64,000 nt of DNA from Listeria ilorinensis (GCF_913566895.1 NZ_CAJYCN010000014.1:23462-87461); one strand, 5' to 3'. Numbered from the stretch's first letter, positions 9,402-18,936 are shown. The notes: generated by a model not told the origin, from the sequence alone. Translations and numbers: made by a program.

Positions 9402-10592
9402 TCAATCAGGACGTAAGGCTTTTTGATAGATTTGTCGACTGATCGCAAGCGTTTGATCGCCGCGTTCCGAAATCGCCGTCAGTTGATGTTTCTCTAACTG
9501 ATCCACCAGTTCATCGACAACCTCTTCACCTAAGTCATAGTCGCTAAAGTGCGTCCCTGCACCGAGGATTTCAAAAAATTGGCCTGTTTTCTTAATAGCG
9601 AATTCGACTTTTTCATCTGCCGTACCTTCCTGAATGCCCCAAACACGTTCCGCATACTGCAGTAATTTATCAAATTTCTGTTCTTTTCGCACTTCTAAAA
9701 GCGCCGGCAAAACGATTGCCAGAGTCCGACCGTGATCAATCCCATAAAGCGCAGTGATCTCATGACCCAAACTATGACTCGACCAGTCGCCCGGAACACC
9801 TCGATTAATGGAACCATTCAAAGCATTCGTCGCCGCCCACATAAAATTCGCCCGCAAGTTGTAGTCATGATTCGTTTCATCAATCACTTTCGGTCCAATC
9901 TCGATCAGTGTTGACAACAAGCCTTCCGCATAACGATCCTGTACAAGTGCTCCGACTGGATAGGTCATATATTGCTCCATCACATGCACGAATGCATCAA
10001 TGACACCATTAGCAAGCTGTCGTTTAGGTAGTGTATAGGTGAGCTCCGGATCTAAAATGGAGAATACCGGAAACGTAAAGGCACTGCCAAAGCCCAATTT
10101 CGCTTTTTTCTCCACAAAAGTGACCACTCCACCACTGTTCATTTCCGAACCAGTTGCCGGTAACGTCAACACAGTTCCAAAAGGCAATGCGCGTTCGATT
10201 GGTCGATGTGCACCAACACCTTGCCCGAACATATCGATCGGATCCCCATCAAAAAGGGCACCTGCAGCCACGAACTTAGTCCCGTCAATTACAGAGCCGC
10301 CACCAATCGCTAGCAAAAAGTCATAGCCCTCTTCTCGAACCAGTTGAACCGCCTTCATCAAGGTTTCATAAGTCGGATTGGCCTCAATACCGCCAAACTC
10401 TCCTACTGTATAGTCTTTCAATACTTGTTTGATTTTATCAAGTGTCCCGAATTTTTTAACACTGCCTCCTCCGTAAAGTAGCAGTACTTTCTTATCTTTT
10501 GGGACCATTTCAGTCAGTTCATTCAGCCGATTTTTCCCAAAAACGATCCTCGTTGGATTATAATAATCAAAATTAGCTATACCAGTTTGCAT
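9402..10592 (-). CDS. Iron-containing alcohol dehydrogenase (butanol dehydrogenase/YqhD type)
   Basis: A 396-aa group III (iron-dependent) alcohol dehydrogenase, reduces aldehydes such as butyraldehyde with NAD(P)H. It shows the dinucleotide motif LLYGGGSVKKFG, the GGGSVID loop, and the metal region DAFVHVMEQYM with SSHSLGHEI and IDHGRTLAIVLP (Asp and three His ligands). GSEMNSGGVVT is also typical of the family. The ATG at 10592 is chosen because GGGGG lies 6-7 bp upstream and the homologous start is MQTGIANFDYYNP. The longer frame adds 19 unlikely residues. Matches lmo0554 in context (recalled). Confidence 0.93.
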   Translation of the reverse strand: MQTGIANFDYYNPTRIVFGKNRLNELTEMVPKDKKVLLLYGGGSVKKFGTLDKIKQVLKDYTVGEFGGIEANPTYETLMKAVQLVREEGYDFLLAIGGGSVIDGTKFVAAGALFDGDPIDMFGQGVGAHRPIERALPFGTVLTLPATGSEMNSGGVVTFVEKKAKLGFGSAFTFPVFSILDPELTYTLPKRQLANGVIDAFVHVMEQYMTYPVGALVQDRYAEGLLSTLIEIGPKVIDETNHDYNLRANFMWAATNALNGSINRGVPGDWSSHSLGHEITALYGIDHGRTLAIVLPALLEVRKEQKFDKLLQYAERVWGIQEGTADEKVEFAIKKTGQFFEILGAGTHFSDYDLGEEVVDELVDQLEKHQLTAISERGDQTLAISRQIYQKALRPD

Positions 10593-10690
10593 GTGATTCC
10601 CCCACTTTCTTTCAGTTATGGATATCTCTACATTTATACACTTTTTCAAAGACTATTAAACATTATACGCCTATTCCAGGCAGAATGAAA

Positions 10691-13009
10691 TCATCCTTCT
10701 TCATGAATCCTCCATTCATCTCCCACTGCAGTAAATCGTCCGCTGTCTACCTGTCCAAAAAGCCTTGAAAACGCACCATTTGACGTGACTACCAGCTGAT
10801 GCATTGCGCGCGAACAAATCGTATAAACCAATGTCCGTTCACTTTCTGAATGATAGGTCTCATCAGAAGCATCTAGCACTATCACACTATCAAATTCTAA
10901 GCCTTTTGCCAGATACGATGGAATGATCATCACCCCATCTGATAGTTTCTGATTTTCCAGGTGAATGAGCTTCACATCCATTTTTTTATAAAGAGACAGA
11001 TAGCAGTTCTCGCAAGCTTCCTGATCTTTCCCGATGATTGCCACCATACCGTTCTTCTGGCGCAATTCCTCAGCTTTCTCTAAAATTTGCTCCATCATTT
11101 GGACATAAGAAGAACTCTGCATCATCTCTGGCAGCGCCCCACGTCTTTCAAACGGCACAATCCGATCCTTATCCTGAATGATTTCTCGTGTAAACTCTGT
11201 GATTTCATACGTAGAGCGGTAGCTTTTTTTCAATTCGATCAGTTTAGTTTTCTCCGACGGAAAAAGTGCTAGCATTTCCGTAAGCAGGCTTCCTTTCCGA
11301 TCAGCCGCCTGAAAAATCGCCTGATTAAGATCTCCCAACATCGTAAAACGACTGGACGGAAAAACCGACTGAATGTATAAAATTTGAGCAGGTGTATAGT
11401 CCTGAATCTCATCGATAAAAACAAAACGCATTGCTCGATTCACATGTTTGCCTAAGATTTGGTCCTGCAATTCCAGATAGAAGACTGCATCCTCTTGGGA
11501 CAACTGCTTTTTGTTAAGTCGTTTAACGAGCTGCTTCACTTCCTGTCGCCACTCTTCTTCTGAAATCCCATAAGCAGTCAGATCAACCAGCTGTGGTAAA
11601 CTTTGCATAAAATGCACAAACTGCTGCTTCTGATGAAAGAAACCATATTTATCGATCTGCTGATGCATCCGTCTAAACTTCAAACGGATTATTTTTTTTG
11701 CCAGATAATCCGCCTCCTCATCAAACCCTTGAAATTCTAAATGCCCAGGCACAAGCATCCGATATTCTTCCTCACTGAGCAGTTCGACCGCATCAGTCAC
11801 CCAATCTTTTTTCGCCTCGCTCTGAGCAATCACATAGAGTTCTTCTCGCAGTGCTTTGCTGAGTGCTTTCATTCTTTCAGGCAACTTCAAATGATCCGGC
11901 TGCTTCTTAAAAAGTTCGCGGATCCGTTCTTTGGCAATCAGTACTTCCCCGCGAAAACGAATATCCCTGAATTGCAGTTGCTGCTGTACTTTACTCAAGT
12001 AGATCGGAATCTGTTTCAATAGTACCTGCTGCTCTTTTAAACGTCTGATCCCCTGTCGACCAGCGCTTTCCTTCTTTTCAAATTGTTCGAACAGAGTTTC
12101 GACACGCAGATCACCCAGCCGTGCATCCACAAAATCCTGAAAAGTCGACTGCACCATATTTTTCTCGCCAAGTTCCGGCAATACGTTGGAAATATAATGA
12201 TTAAACAACCGATTTGGCGAAAAGATGATCATTTGCGTTTCATCGACCCCTTCTCGAAAGCGATACAGCAGATAGGCGATTCGTTGAAGAACTGCTGAGG
12301 TCTTCCCACTGCCAGCTGCTCCCTGCACAAACAGAAGTGTACTCCTTGTATCCCGAATAATTTGATTTTGTTCTTGCTGGATCGTCGCTACAATATTTTT
12401 CATTTGAAGATTCGATCCACTGCCCAGTACTTCCTGCAGCATTTCATCGCCAATCGCTTCATTTGTATCAAACATCGCTTCAATGATCGCCTTTTTAATC
12501 AAAAATTGCCGTTTGAGCGAAACATTGACCGTAAGCTGACCATCCGGGGTATCATAAGTAGAAAGTCCTTTTTGTCCATCATAATAAACGCTTGAAATTG
12601 GAGCCCGCCAGTCATAAATCAAAAACTGATCTTCTTCATCCAGTAAAGAAGAGATTCCAATATATACTTGTTCCCGCTCTCCCTCCTCATCTTCCACATC
12701 AATTCGTGCAAAATAAGGAGAATTCTTCATTTTATCAAAAACAGCCAGCTGCTTTTCACTATGTTTATAACTTCTTTCACGTTCCCGCAAAAACATCTCC
12801 TGTTGACGGATACTGATCGTTGTTTCTTCTACATCATCCGGCTCACTCAAATTCACACGTACATCTTCCCAAAAATTTTCCCGGATGACACTTGCCTCAC
12901 CTTTGACTGATTCTACAGAAGTTTTAAGCCGATCCTCTTCATGACCAATTTGTTCGATCGTTTGGTCAACACGTGCCTGTTCTTTTTGCCATTCAAGTGA
13001 TTCTCCCAT
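10691..13009 (-). CDS. helD: HelD-type RNA polymerase recycling helicase
   Basis: A 772-aa UvrD/Rep-like superfamily 1 protein. The long charged N-terminal coiled arm (residues 1-75) is the HelD feature that enters the RNA polymerase secondary channel. Walker A is VQGAAGSGKTSAVLQR near 225, Walker B is FIDEIQDYTP near 535, followed by LGDLNQAIF. The C-terminal ATPase half has KGLEFDSVIVLDAS and VYTICSRAMHQLVV. HelD frees stalled RNA polymerase from DNA using ATP. The length and the arm fit Firmicutes HelD rather than UvrD/PcrA. It is the only gene on its transcript and diverges from the SMI1 gene. Confidence 0.92.
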   Translation of the reverse strand: MGESLEWQKEQARVDQTIEQIGHEEDRLKTSVESVKGEASVIRENFWEDVRVNLSEPDDVEETTISIRQQEMFLRERERSYKHSEKQLAVFDKMKNSPYFARIDVEDEEGEREQVYIGISSLLDEEDQFLIYDWRAPISSVYYDGQKGLSTYDTPDGQLTVNVSLKRQFLIKKAIIEAMFDTNEAIGDEMLQEVLGSGSNLQMKNIVATIQQEQNQIIRDTRSTLLFVQGAAGSGKTSAVLQRIAYLLYRFREGVDETQMIIFSPNRLFNHYISNVLPELGEKNMVQSTFQDFVDARLGDLRVETLFEQFEKKESAGRQGIRRLKEQQVLLKQIPIYLSKVQQQLQFRDIRFRGEVLIAKERIRELFKKQPDHLKLPERMKALSKALREELYVIAQSEAKKDWVTDAVELLSEEEYRMLVPGHLEFQGFDEEADYLAKKIIRLKFRRMHQQIDKYGFFHQKQQFVHFMQSLPQLVDLTAYGISEEEWRQEVKQLVKRLNKKQLSQEDAVFYLELQDQILGKHVNRAMRFVFIDEIQDYTPAQILYIQSVFPSSRFTMLGDLNQAIFQAADRKGSLLTEMLALFPSEKTKLIELKKSYRSTYEITEFTREIIQDKDRIVPFERRGALPEMMQSSSYVQMMEQILEKAEELRQKNGMVAIIGKDQEACENCYLSLYKKMDVKLIHLENQKLSDGVMIIPSYLAKGLEFDSVIVLDASDETYHSESERTLVYTICSRAMHQLVVTSNGAFSRLFGQVDSGRFTAVGDEWRIHEEG

Positions 13010-13030
13010 GTTCGAATCCCACCTTATTGC

Positions 13031-13059
13031 TTGACTTTTTTATCACGAGGTTGTATAAT
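13031..13059 (+). promoter_or_regulatory. Sigma-A promoter of the SMI1-gene leader
   Basis: TTGACT (13031-13036), a 17-bp spacer and a perfect TATAAT (13054-13059). Transcription would start near 13066, 130 nt before the gene. Confidence 0.8.
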
Positions 13060-13065
13060 TAATTT

Positions 13066-13168
13066 ATATTTATAAAATTAGGCTATTTTTACCCTAAAAT
13101 ACAATATTCTTTAGTATATCACCATTGTCAGGTCTATGCAATCACTTCGTTTTTCGAGGTGTTTTTTT
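13066..13168 (+). ncRNA. Leader RNA ending in an intrinsic terminator (attenuator or short RNA)
   Basis: Between the strong promoter and the SMI1 gene lies a terminator: CACTTCG (13143-13149) pairs with CGAGGTG (13155-13161), followed by T7 (13162-13168). HelD is divergent, so this terminator can only act on the plus-strand leader. An upstream hairpin pairs TTAGG with CCTAA (about 13079-13098), and TGTCAG (13126-13131) can pair with CTGACA (13174-13179) across the terminator. I recognise no riboswitch class. It is either a conditional attenuator or a free RNA of about 100 nt. Confidence 0.6.
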
Positions 13169-13196
13169 ATTGTCTGACACGAGGAGCTATTTATAA

Positions 13197-14030
13197 ATGG
13201 ACGTTAACCTGCAATTTCGAAAATCTCTCTATTACTTAGATAAAGGAAAAGAACGGGAAGCCCTTCAAACCCTTAAAACAATCCTTCCTATCGCTAAAGA
13301 AGAAGGAAAAGTTGTTTCAATCATCCAAATTTCCATCGTACTGGCACATGCTCTCTTTCTTCGCGGTGAACGATTCGCTTACTGCCATAAACTTCTAAAC
13401 GATGCGATTCGATTAAGTCACGAAGAATGGTTCGATGACATGCTAGACGAAGAAATCCAGCAGGCAAAGTCGCTGACAGCTGAAATAGAGCAGTATTTTG
13501 AAGAAACTGGGTACTATTTTTCAGCCATTGATTTAAACCGATTTTGGGCAGACACTCAAGATAATAGTTATCGCGACCGCTATCCAACGAATCAACTCAT
13601 TCACCAGCTTGAGCAGCAACTAGATGCCAAGCTTCCTGCTTCTTATTCGTATCTGATGCGTCATGCTGGAAACGGCGGCATCCCTCGTAAATATCACTTT
13701 CCCCTGCCAAATCAGAACGGATATGTTACGATCCAGGGTTTAATGCCGATTGGTTTTGAAGCAATTAATGCAATCGGTGGAACTTATTCAACACGATTCT
13801 GGAGACAGGAATGGCAATATCCAGATATCGGTTTGGTAATTGCAGATACCCCTTCCGGCGGTCATGAACTTGTCTTTCTTGATTACCGAAAGTCTGGCGA
13901 ACCAACCGTCGTTTTGATCGATCAAGAGAATAATTTTACTGTTACACCTCTTGCTGATAATTTTGAACAGTTTATTTACGGACTGAAAAGTGATGAAGAA
14001 ATGGCAACTCTTTTTCCGGAATTCAACTGA
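13197..14030 (+). CDS. SMI1/KNR4-family protein with helical N-terminus
   Basis: A protein of 277 aa. The first 110 residues are amphipathic helices rich in Leu/Glu/Lys (LDKGKEREALQTLKTIL), similar to TPR arrays. The C-terminal part (about 135-270) has the SMI1/KNR4 pattern: IHQLEQQLDAKLPASYSYLM, HAGNGGIP, then IGLVIADTPSGGHELVFLDY and PTVVLIDQE. The family includes immunity proteins against polymorphic toxins as well as housekeeping proteins. No toxin gene is nearby, so a role in immunity is not supported here. The ribosome site GAGGAG lies 10 bp upstream. The gene follows the leader terminator described above. Confidence 0.75.
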   Translation: MDVNLQFRKSLYYLDKGKEREALQTLKTILPIAKEEGKVVSIIQISIVLAHALFLRGERFAYCHKLLNDAIRLSHEEWFDDMLDEEIQQAKSLTAEIEQYFEETGYYFSAIDLNRFWADTQDNSYRDRYPTNQLIHQLEQQLDAKLPASYSYLMRHAGNGGIPRKYHFPLPNQNGYVTIQGLMPIGFEAINAIGGTYSTRFWRQEWQYPDIGLVIADTPSGGHELVFLDYRKSGEPTVVLIDQENNFTVTPLADNFEQFIYGLKSDEEMATLFPEFN

Positions 14031-14112
14031 ATTTCGGCTCTTACTGTACTATTACAGCTTTTTAAGCTAAAATAAGGATGGGAAAAATACGAAAAAGAAT
14101 GGAGTGACCGTC

Positions 14113-14748
14113 ATGTTAATCAAAAACCTTTGCATTCCAAAAGCATCACTAACGACTGTCAAAGAAACCGCTACGCTAAAAGAAGCGATCGAGCTACTTG
14201 AAGAATCCGGCTATCGCTGCGTGCCGATTGTGAATGAAACGGGTGAAAAATTTCTTGGCAATATTTATAAAATGCATATTTACCGCCATGCAGCAAACGG
14301 CGGCAGCCTAAATGAGCCAGTCACTTCACTGCTTAAAAATGCCACTAAAACGATCAGTGTCAAATCTTCCTTTTTTGAAGTTTTTTTCACGATCAAAGAA
14401 CTTCCATACATTGCTGTACTCAATGAAAGTGGCGATTTTTACGGCATTCTGACTCACGGCAAAATGCTTGGGTTGCTAGAAGATGCTTGGAACGTAAGTA
14501 CGACCAGCTATGTTTTAACCGTTGCGACTGGTGAAGTTCCCGGGTCCTTGACAAAAATCACAAAAATCATTGACCGGTATACCAATATTGCAAATGTGAT
14601 TACACTGGATAACCAAAGCGAAGATTTTATCCGACGTGTCTTGGTTTCTTTACCACTCAGTGTCGACGAAAATTTAAAAAACGAAATCATACAGCACTTG
14701 GATCGAAAAGGATTTCGTGTTGTCGAAGTGGAAAAAGTCAAAAAATGA
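14113..14748 (+). CDS. cbpA: CBS-ACT domain protein, c-di-AMP-binding CbpA
   Basis: A protein of 211 aa from the ATG at 14113 (GGAG 8 bp upstream). Two CBS motifs (about 8-60 and 75-130, the second with YIAVLNESGDFYGILTHGKM) are followed by an ACT-like domain (about 140-210, VATGEVPGSLTKITKIID). In L. monocytogenes the CBS-ACT protein next to this alcohol dehydrogenase (Lmo0553) was identified as CbpA, one of the c-di-AMP-binding proteins. Domain order and neighbourhood agree. Its downstream function is not settled. CBS pairs bind adenine nucleotides, and the ACT domain suggests a regulatory role. Confidence 0.82.
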   Translation: MLIKNLCIPKASLTTVKETATLKEAIELLEESGYRCVPIVNETGEKFLGNIYKMHIYRHAANGGSLNEPVTSLLKNATKTISVKSSFFEVFFTIKELPYIAVLNESGDFYGILTHGKMLGLLEDAWNVSTTSYVLTVATGEVPGSLTKITKIIDRYTNIANVITLDNQSEDFIRRVLVSLPLSVDENLKNEIIQHLDRKGFRVVEVEKVKK

Positions 14749-14756
14749 CTTTTACG

Positions 14757-14793
14757 AAGCGGCCCAACAAACGGCGCCGCTTTTTCTTTTTTT
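14757..14793 (+). terminator. Terminator of cbpA
   Basis: AAGCGGC (14757-14763) pairs with GCCGCTT (14776-14782), followed by TTTTTCTTTTTTT. Confidence 0.85.
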
Positions 14794-14811
14794 AAATAGA
14801 GCAGATGCTAC

Positions 14812-14850
14812 AAAAAAAGACAGAGCAGTCAGTTGAACCGACCCTCTGCC
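14812..14850 (-). terminator. Terminator of hdeD
   Basis: On the minus strand, a CAGAG/CTCTG outer stem and a GTCGGTT/ACTGAC inner stem are followed by seven T's. It lies about 10 bp past the hdeD stop and is convergent with the cbpA terminator. Confidence 0.82.
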
Positions 14851-14859
14851 TCTATATTT

Positions 14860-15390
14860 TTATTTACTAAATTTACCGAGGAAGAAAAAGCTAGCAATCG
14901 CGCTGATTCCTTGAACGATAAAGAAAGTCGCCATAACGATTACAATCCCAATCACACTGACAACTGGATCAAACATCGCAATAAAGCCTAAAACAACACC
15001 GATAATTCCGAGTGTCAACAACCAACCCCAACCTGATACATTGTTATTTTTAGCTGACATCGCACTGATGATTCGCATGATTCCTGCGAATAAAACCCAC
15101 ATTGCAAATAGCATAACAAGAGTAGCGGCACCGGCGATTTCATTGAATAACATGAAGACCCCAAGCAAGATGGATAGAATCCCTTCTGCTAATACCCAAC
15201 CAGATACGTGTTGCAATTTTTTGTCCGAAAAATATGATACTGTATGAAAAATTCCTGAAACGAGCAACACAATTGCAAAAAAGACATTGGATGCTAGCAA
15301 AGTAGCCACTGGATTAAATAGTAACCAAATCCCCATGATGATCATCAAAATGCCTGCAATCAGTAGTAAAACTCTCCCAAATGTTTTCAT
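14860..15390 (-). CDS. HdeD family (DUF308) membrane protein
   Basis: A 176-aa protein with six hydrophobic helices arranged as three similar pairs, typical of the HdeD/DUF308 family, which is linked to acid and general stress. The start is fixed by AAAGGAGGAG 7 bp upstream. A candidate SigB promoter (15430-15455) precedes it. The L. monocytogenes counterpart lmo0596 is a well-known SigB-dependent gene (recalled), which agrees. The molecular function is unknown. Confidence 0.88.
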   Translation of the reverse strand: MKTFGRVLLLIAGILMIIMGIWLLFNPVATLLASNVFFAIVLLVSGIFHTVSYFSDKKLQHVSGWVLAEGILSILLGVFMLFNEIAGAATLVMLFAMWVLFAGIMRIISAMSAKNNNVSGWGWLLTLGIIGVVLGFIAMFDPVVSVIGIVIVMATFFIVQGISAIASFFFLGKFSK

Positions 15391-15429
15391 ATGTACTCCT
15401 CCTTTTTGTTTTTAAATTACTTCACTAAT

Positions 15430-15455
15430 ATTACCTTATTTTACCTTCCTAAAAC
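15430..15455 (-). promoter_or_regulatory. Candidate SigB promoter of hdeD
   Basis: On the minus strand, GTTTTA (15450-15455), a 14-bp spacer and GGTAAT (15430-15435) are close to the SigB consensus GTTTwA-N13-15-GGGwAw. The site sits 40 bp upstream of the start. Confidence 0.6.
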
Positions 15456-15543
15456 AACTATTTGCCCCGTCAATATCCACCTAATTCACATAAGTTCACA
15501 AAAATAACAATTTTTGACCAGTTTATAGTGTAAAATCTTTTTA

Positions 15544-15572
15544 TTGACAATTCAGATTCCTAAGCGTATTAT
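15544..15572 (+). promoter_or_regulatory. Promoter of the metY-metX operon
   Basis: TTGACA (15544-15549), a 17-bp spacer and TATTAT (15567-15572), directly upstream of the S-box aptamer. Confidence 0.75.
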
Positions 15573-15593
15573 AAACATAATTTCATATTTGTT

Positions 15594-15692
15594 TCTTATC
15601 AAGAAAGGCGGAGGGACTGGCCCAGTGATGCCTTAGCAACCGGAACTTTTTGTTTACGGTGCTAATTCCAGCAGTTAATTCTGAAAGATAAG
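15594..15692 (+). promoter_or_regulatory. SAM-I (S-box) riboswitch upstream of metY
   Basis: The hallmark elements are present in order: CTTATCAAGA, GGCGGAGGGACTGGCCC, GATGCC, TAGCAACCGG, GGTGCTAATTCC and the closing GAAAGATAAG that pairs with the start (P1). When SAM is bound, the downstream terminator forms and metY-metX is off. Confidence 0.96.
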
Positions 15693-15719
15693 TCGAGCGA
15701 ATACTCCGCGAATGTACAT

Positions 15720-15750
15720 CCCCCGACTTTTTTCAGTCGGGGGATTTTTT
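15720..15750 (+). terminator. S-box terminator upstream of metY
   Basis: A nine-base-pair perfect stem (15720-15728 with 15735-15743), followed by ATTTTTT. This is the expression platform of the riboswitch. Confidence 0.93.
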
Positions 15751-15784
15751 GGTAAGAACCAAGCAATCAAAGGAGGCCATTTTT

Positions 15785-17062
15785 ATGACGAAAAATTATC
15801 AATTCGAAACGATCCAAGTTCATGGCGGTCACTCGCCCGATCAGGAAACAAACGCCCGCGCTGTTCCAATTTATCAGACTACATCCTATACTTTCAACAG
15901 CCCTGAGCATGCTGCTGCTCTATTTGGTCTTGCAGAACCTGGCAATATCTACACGCGAATCACCAATCCGACCACTGCTGTTCTCGAAGAACGCTTAGCA
16001 GAGCTGGAAGGTGGTATCGGCGCTGTAGCTGTCGCTTCTGGTATGAGCGCAATTACTTATGCTATTTTGAACATCGCTTCTAGCGGTGATAATATCGTCT
16101 CTGCTAGTACGATTTACGGTGGAACCCATACTCTTTTTGCTCATACGCTACCAACTTTTGGCATTCAAGTTCAGTTTGTCGATCCGGACGAGCCGACTAA
16201 CTTCCAGACCGCTATTGATGAAAAAACGAAAGCCATTTTTATTGAAACGATTGGCAATCCAGAGATCAATCTGATTGATCTAGAAAAAGTAGCTGACGTG
16301 GCTCACCAAAACGGCATTCCGCTGATTGTTGATAATACTTTTGCTACCGCTTATTTGAACCGCCCATTCGATTTTGGAGCGGATATCGTCGTCTACTCTG
16401 CCACAAAATTCATCGGTGGACATGGCGTGGCGATTGGCGGCGTTGTCATTGATTCCGGCAAATTCAACTGGGCGAATAACAAATTCCCGGCATTAGTCAA
16501 TCCTGATCCCAGCTATCATGGCTTGTCTTATACTAAAGATGTTGGCGATGCGGCCTATATCACCAAACTGCGCGTCTCTTTACTGCGTGATACAGGGGCA
16601 GCCTTGTCGCCCTTCAATGCCTTTTTATTGATCTTGGGCTTAGAAACTCTTAGTTTGCGACTTGAACGCCATGTTGCTAATGCACAAAAAGTGGCTAGCT
16701 ATCTGGCAACCCACCCCAAAGTCACGTGGGTCAAGTACCCCGGACTAGCAGACAATCCCTACCATCCACTTGCAAAAAAATATTTTCCGAAAGGACCAGG
16801 CTCAATCTTTACTTTTGGCGTAAAAGGCGGCTATGAGTCTGGTAAAAAGGTCATCGAATCTGTTTCTCTATTCTCCCATTTAGCGAATGTTGGTGATGCA
16901 AAGTCACTGATCATCCATCCGGCCAGTACAACCCACCAGCAATTGAATGAAAAAGAACAACAAGCGGCAGGTGTCCGTCCTGAAACAATCCGCTTGTCGA
17001 TCGGTATTGAACATGTGGCCGATATCATCGCAGATCTGGATACAGCCCTTCAAAATATCTAA
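15785..17062 (+). CDS. metY: O-acetylhomoserine sulfhydrylase
   Basis: A 425-aa Cys/Met-metabolism PLP enzyme, makes homocysteine from O-acetylhomoserine and sulfide. It starts [20 protein letters not shown], a MetY-type N-terminus. PLP Lys motif: [11 protein letters not shown]. The length of about 425 and the end [15 protein letters not shown] also fit MetY rather than MetB/MetC (about 380). The ATG at 15785 has AAAGGAGG 7 bp upstream. An in-frame upstream codon lies in the terminator region and is rejected. First gene after the S-box, followed 21 bp later by metX. Corresponds to lmo0595 (recalled). Confidence 0.95.
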   Translation: MTKNYQFETIQVHGGHSPDQETNARAVPIYQTTSYTFNSPEHAAALFGLAEPGNIYTRITNPTTAVLEERLAELEGGIGAVAVASGMSAITYAILNIASSGDNIVSASTIYGGTHTLFAHTLPTFGIQVQFVDPDEPTNFQTAIDEKTKAIFIETIGNPEINLIDLEKVADVAHQNGIPLIVDNTFATAYLNRPFDFGADIVVYSATKFIGGHGVAIGGVVIDSGKFNWANNKFPALVNPDPSYHGLSYTKDVGDAAYITKLRVSLLRDTGAALSPFNAFLLILGLETLSLRLERHVANAQKVASYLATHPKVTWVKYPGLADNPYHPLAKKYFPKGPGSIFTFGVKGGYESGKKVIESVSLFSHLANVGDAKSLIIHPASTTHQQLNEKEQQAAGVRPETIRLSIGIEHVADIIADLDTALQNI

Positions 17063-17083
17063 ACAAAAAGGAAGTGAAGCAGC

Positions 17084-18226
17084 ATGTTACAACAAGAAAT
17101 ACTTTTTGCAGAACAGCCATTTGTGCTAGAAAATGGCGAAACACTGTGCCCGATCGTCATCGGCTATGAAACATTCGGCAAATTAAACGCAGCACGAGAT
17201 AACGTAATCCTGCTTGAACACGCTCTGACCGGAACAGCACATGCAGCCAAGCATTTTGAAGATGATGATCCAGGCTGGTGGGATGACTATATCGGCTCTG
17301 GAAAGGCGCTCGACACGGATCGCTACTATATTATTTGTACCAATGTATTTGGCGGTTGTAGCGGCTCGACTGGTCCCTCTTCCATCAATCCACTCACTGG
17401 CAAGGCATTCAGACTTTCTTTTCCTGGCTTTAGCATCCTTGACATCGTTCATGCACAACTCGGTTTGATCCAAGCGCTCGGTATCAAAAAGTTAGCAGCA
17501 GTGGTAGGTGGCTCAATGGGTGGCATGCAGGCAACTCAGTGGGCTATCTCCTATCCAGAGCTGGTGGATGCAGTCATCAATATTGCCTCCCCTCTTGCAG
17601 CTGGGCCAGATGCAATCGGCTATAATCTGATCATGCGGATGGCTATTCTGAATGATCCAGATTTCAATGACGGTCATTATTCTGGTCAACCGGAGGGTGG
17701 CTTATCCACAGCTCGAATGATCGGCATGATGACCTACCGGACAAGCGAACTATTTTCCAAACGTTTTGAACGATTTACTGTTGCCGAAAGTTCTCCCGGT
17801 GCTTTTTCCAAGGAACATTTTCAAATAGAATCCTACTTGCAGTATCAAGGTGATGTCTTTGTCGAGCGCTTCGATGCCAATAGTTACTTATATTTAACCA
17901 AAGCAATTGACCTTTTTGACATATCAAGAAGTTTATTAAACGACCATTCCGAGTGTAACAAAATCCATGTTCCTTACTTACTAATCGGTATTACAACAGA
18001 CCAGCTATTTCGCATTCATGATATAAGGAAGAGTTACAAGCAATTGAAACAAGCCGGCATTCCTGTCACCTATCATGAGGTTTCCTCCGAATATGGACAT
18101 GATGCTTTTCTAGTTTCTAGCGAACGCTCCAAGTTCCAGCCACAGATTCAGCAATTTTTAGAGAGACATGCCGCTCGAGAGAAGAATCATAAAAATAAAA
18201 TACCCCAAAAAATAAGAGAAGCATGA
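17084..18226 (+). CDS. metX: Homoserine O-acetyltransferase (alpha/beta hydrolase)
   Basis: A 380-aa MetX-family enzyme, moves acetyl from acetyl-CoA onto homoserine, giving the substrate of MetY. Nucleophile elbow: [14 protein letters not shown], with Ser near 144. The acid is in IGITTDQLF, near 307, and the His is in YGHDAFLV, near 343. [17 protein letters not shown] is a family mark. The C-terminal tail is unusually Lys-rich and its codons overlap the terminator hairpin. Cotranscribed with metY under the S-box. Matches lmo0594 (recalled). Confidence 0.94.
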   Translation: MLQQEILFAEQPFVLENGETLCPIVIGYETFGKLNAARDNVILLEHALTGTAHAAKHFEDDDPGWWDDYIGSGKALDTDRYYIICTNVFGGCSGSTGPSSINPLTGKAFRLSFPGFSILDIVHAQLGLIQALGIKKLAAVVGGSMGGMQATQWAISYPELVDAVINIASPLAAGPDAIGYNLIMRMAILNDPDFNDGHYSGQPEGGLSTARMIGMMTYRTSELFSKRFERFTVAESSPGAFSKEHFQIESYLQYQGDVFVERFDANSYLYLTKAIDLFDISRSLLNDHSECNKIHVPYLLIGITTDQLFRIHDIRKSYKQLKQAGIPVTYHEVSSEYGHDAFLVSSERSKFQPQIQQFLERHAAREKNHKNKIPQKIREA

Positions 18227-18259
18227 AGGAATGACTTATACTTCATACTTCTCTTATTT
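18210..18259. terminator. Bidirectional terminator between metX and the Crp/Fnr gene
   Basis: A nearly perfect 19-bp stem (18210-18228 with 18241-18259) that includes the last codons of metX. Both sides carry short A/T runs, so it can end both convergent genes. Confidence 0.82.
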
Positions 18260-18936
18260 CAAGTAGGGAGAGCTACTTTCATATGTTCATTTTCTTCTGC
18301 AAGCAATTGATTGATCAAATCTAGATCAACACACCAGCAGTTATTATTTTTTTCAATAATACCTGCTTCTCGCAACGCTAATAATTGCGTATAAAAAGAG
18401 CTGCGTGACAAAGTACTATAACCCATAATTACTGAAGTAGTCACTTCTTTAGGCAAAATATAGACATGCTCGACTTTCTCTACCGCAAGAATTTCAACAA
18501 TATTTTTAAAAACAGTGGCTAAATGATGACGCAAAGGCTGATGGAGTAAGATGGCTTTATCAAACATCGCTGAACAAACAGATTTCATAATAAAATATTG
18601 AAACCCATAATTTTCTGAAAAAGACAGCGCATATTGGATATCCTCTTTTCTATAACTATAAATGATGCAATCAGATAAAGTTTTATAGTCAATAAATTCT
18701 TGATTATTATCCAATACTTTACTATATCCCATAAAAAATCCTTTACCGATAATTGAAAATATCTCTTTCGGTCGATTCTTCAGATATCCTGCTGCAACCC
18801 CTGAAACTAATAGAGACACGTAGTCATTATTTTCTTCAAAGATCTTTTTTTTAGCTGAAATTACTTCTGATTTGACTGGAAAATCATATTTCTTCATCAT
18901 GACAATAAATTCTTCATATGAAAAAAGTGTCTCCAC
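18259..18936 (-). CDS. Crp/Fnr-family transcriptional regulator (Listeria PrfA-like fold)
   Basis: A protein of 225 aa. An N-terminal cyclic-nucleotide-type beta roll (about 20-110) is followed by a dimer helix and a C-terminal winged helix (about 160-210, TTSVIMGYSTLSRSSFYTQL as the HTH). It lacks the Cys cluster of Fnr. The start is GTG at 18936, with GGGAGGG 7 bp upstream. In L. monocytogenes a Crp/Fnr protein (Lmo0597) follows the metX-metY-hdeD block, as here. Targets are unknown. It could act on the adjacent hdeD/met or WxL genes, but no operator is evident. Confidence 0.85.
   Translation of the reverse strand: METLFSYEEFIVMMKKYDFPVKSEVISAKKKIFEENNDYVSLLVSGVAAGYLKNRPKEIFSIIGKGFFMGYSKVLDNNQEFIDYKTLSDCIIYSYRKEDIQYALSFSENYGFQYFIMKSVCSAMFDKAILLHQPLRHHLATVFKNIVEILAVEKVEHVYILPKEVTTSVIMGYSTLSRSSFYTQLLALREAGIIEKNNNCWCVDLDLINQLLAEENEHMKVALPT

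Noticed and set aside
13197..14030. SMI1/KNR4 protein as immunity gene of a toxin system
   Set aside because: No toxin, secretion or repeat-cassette gene is next to it.
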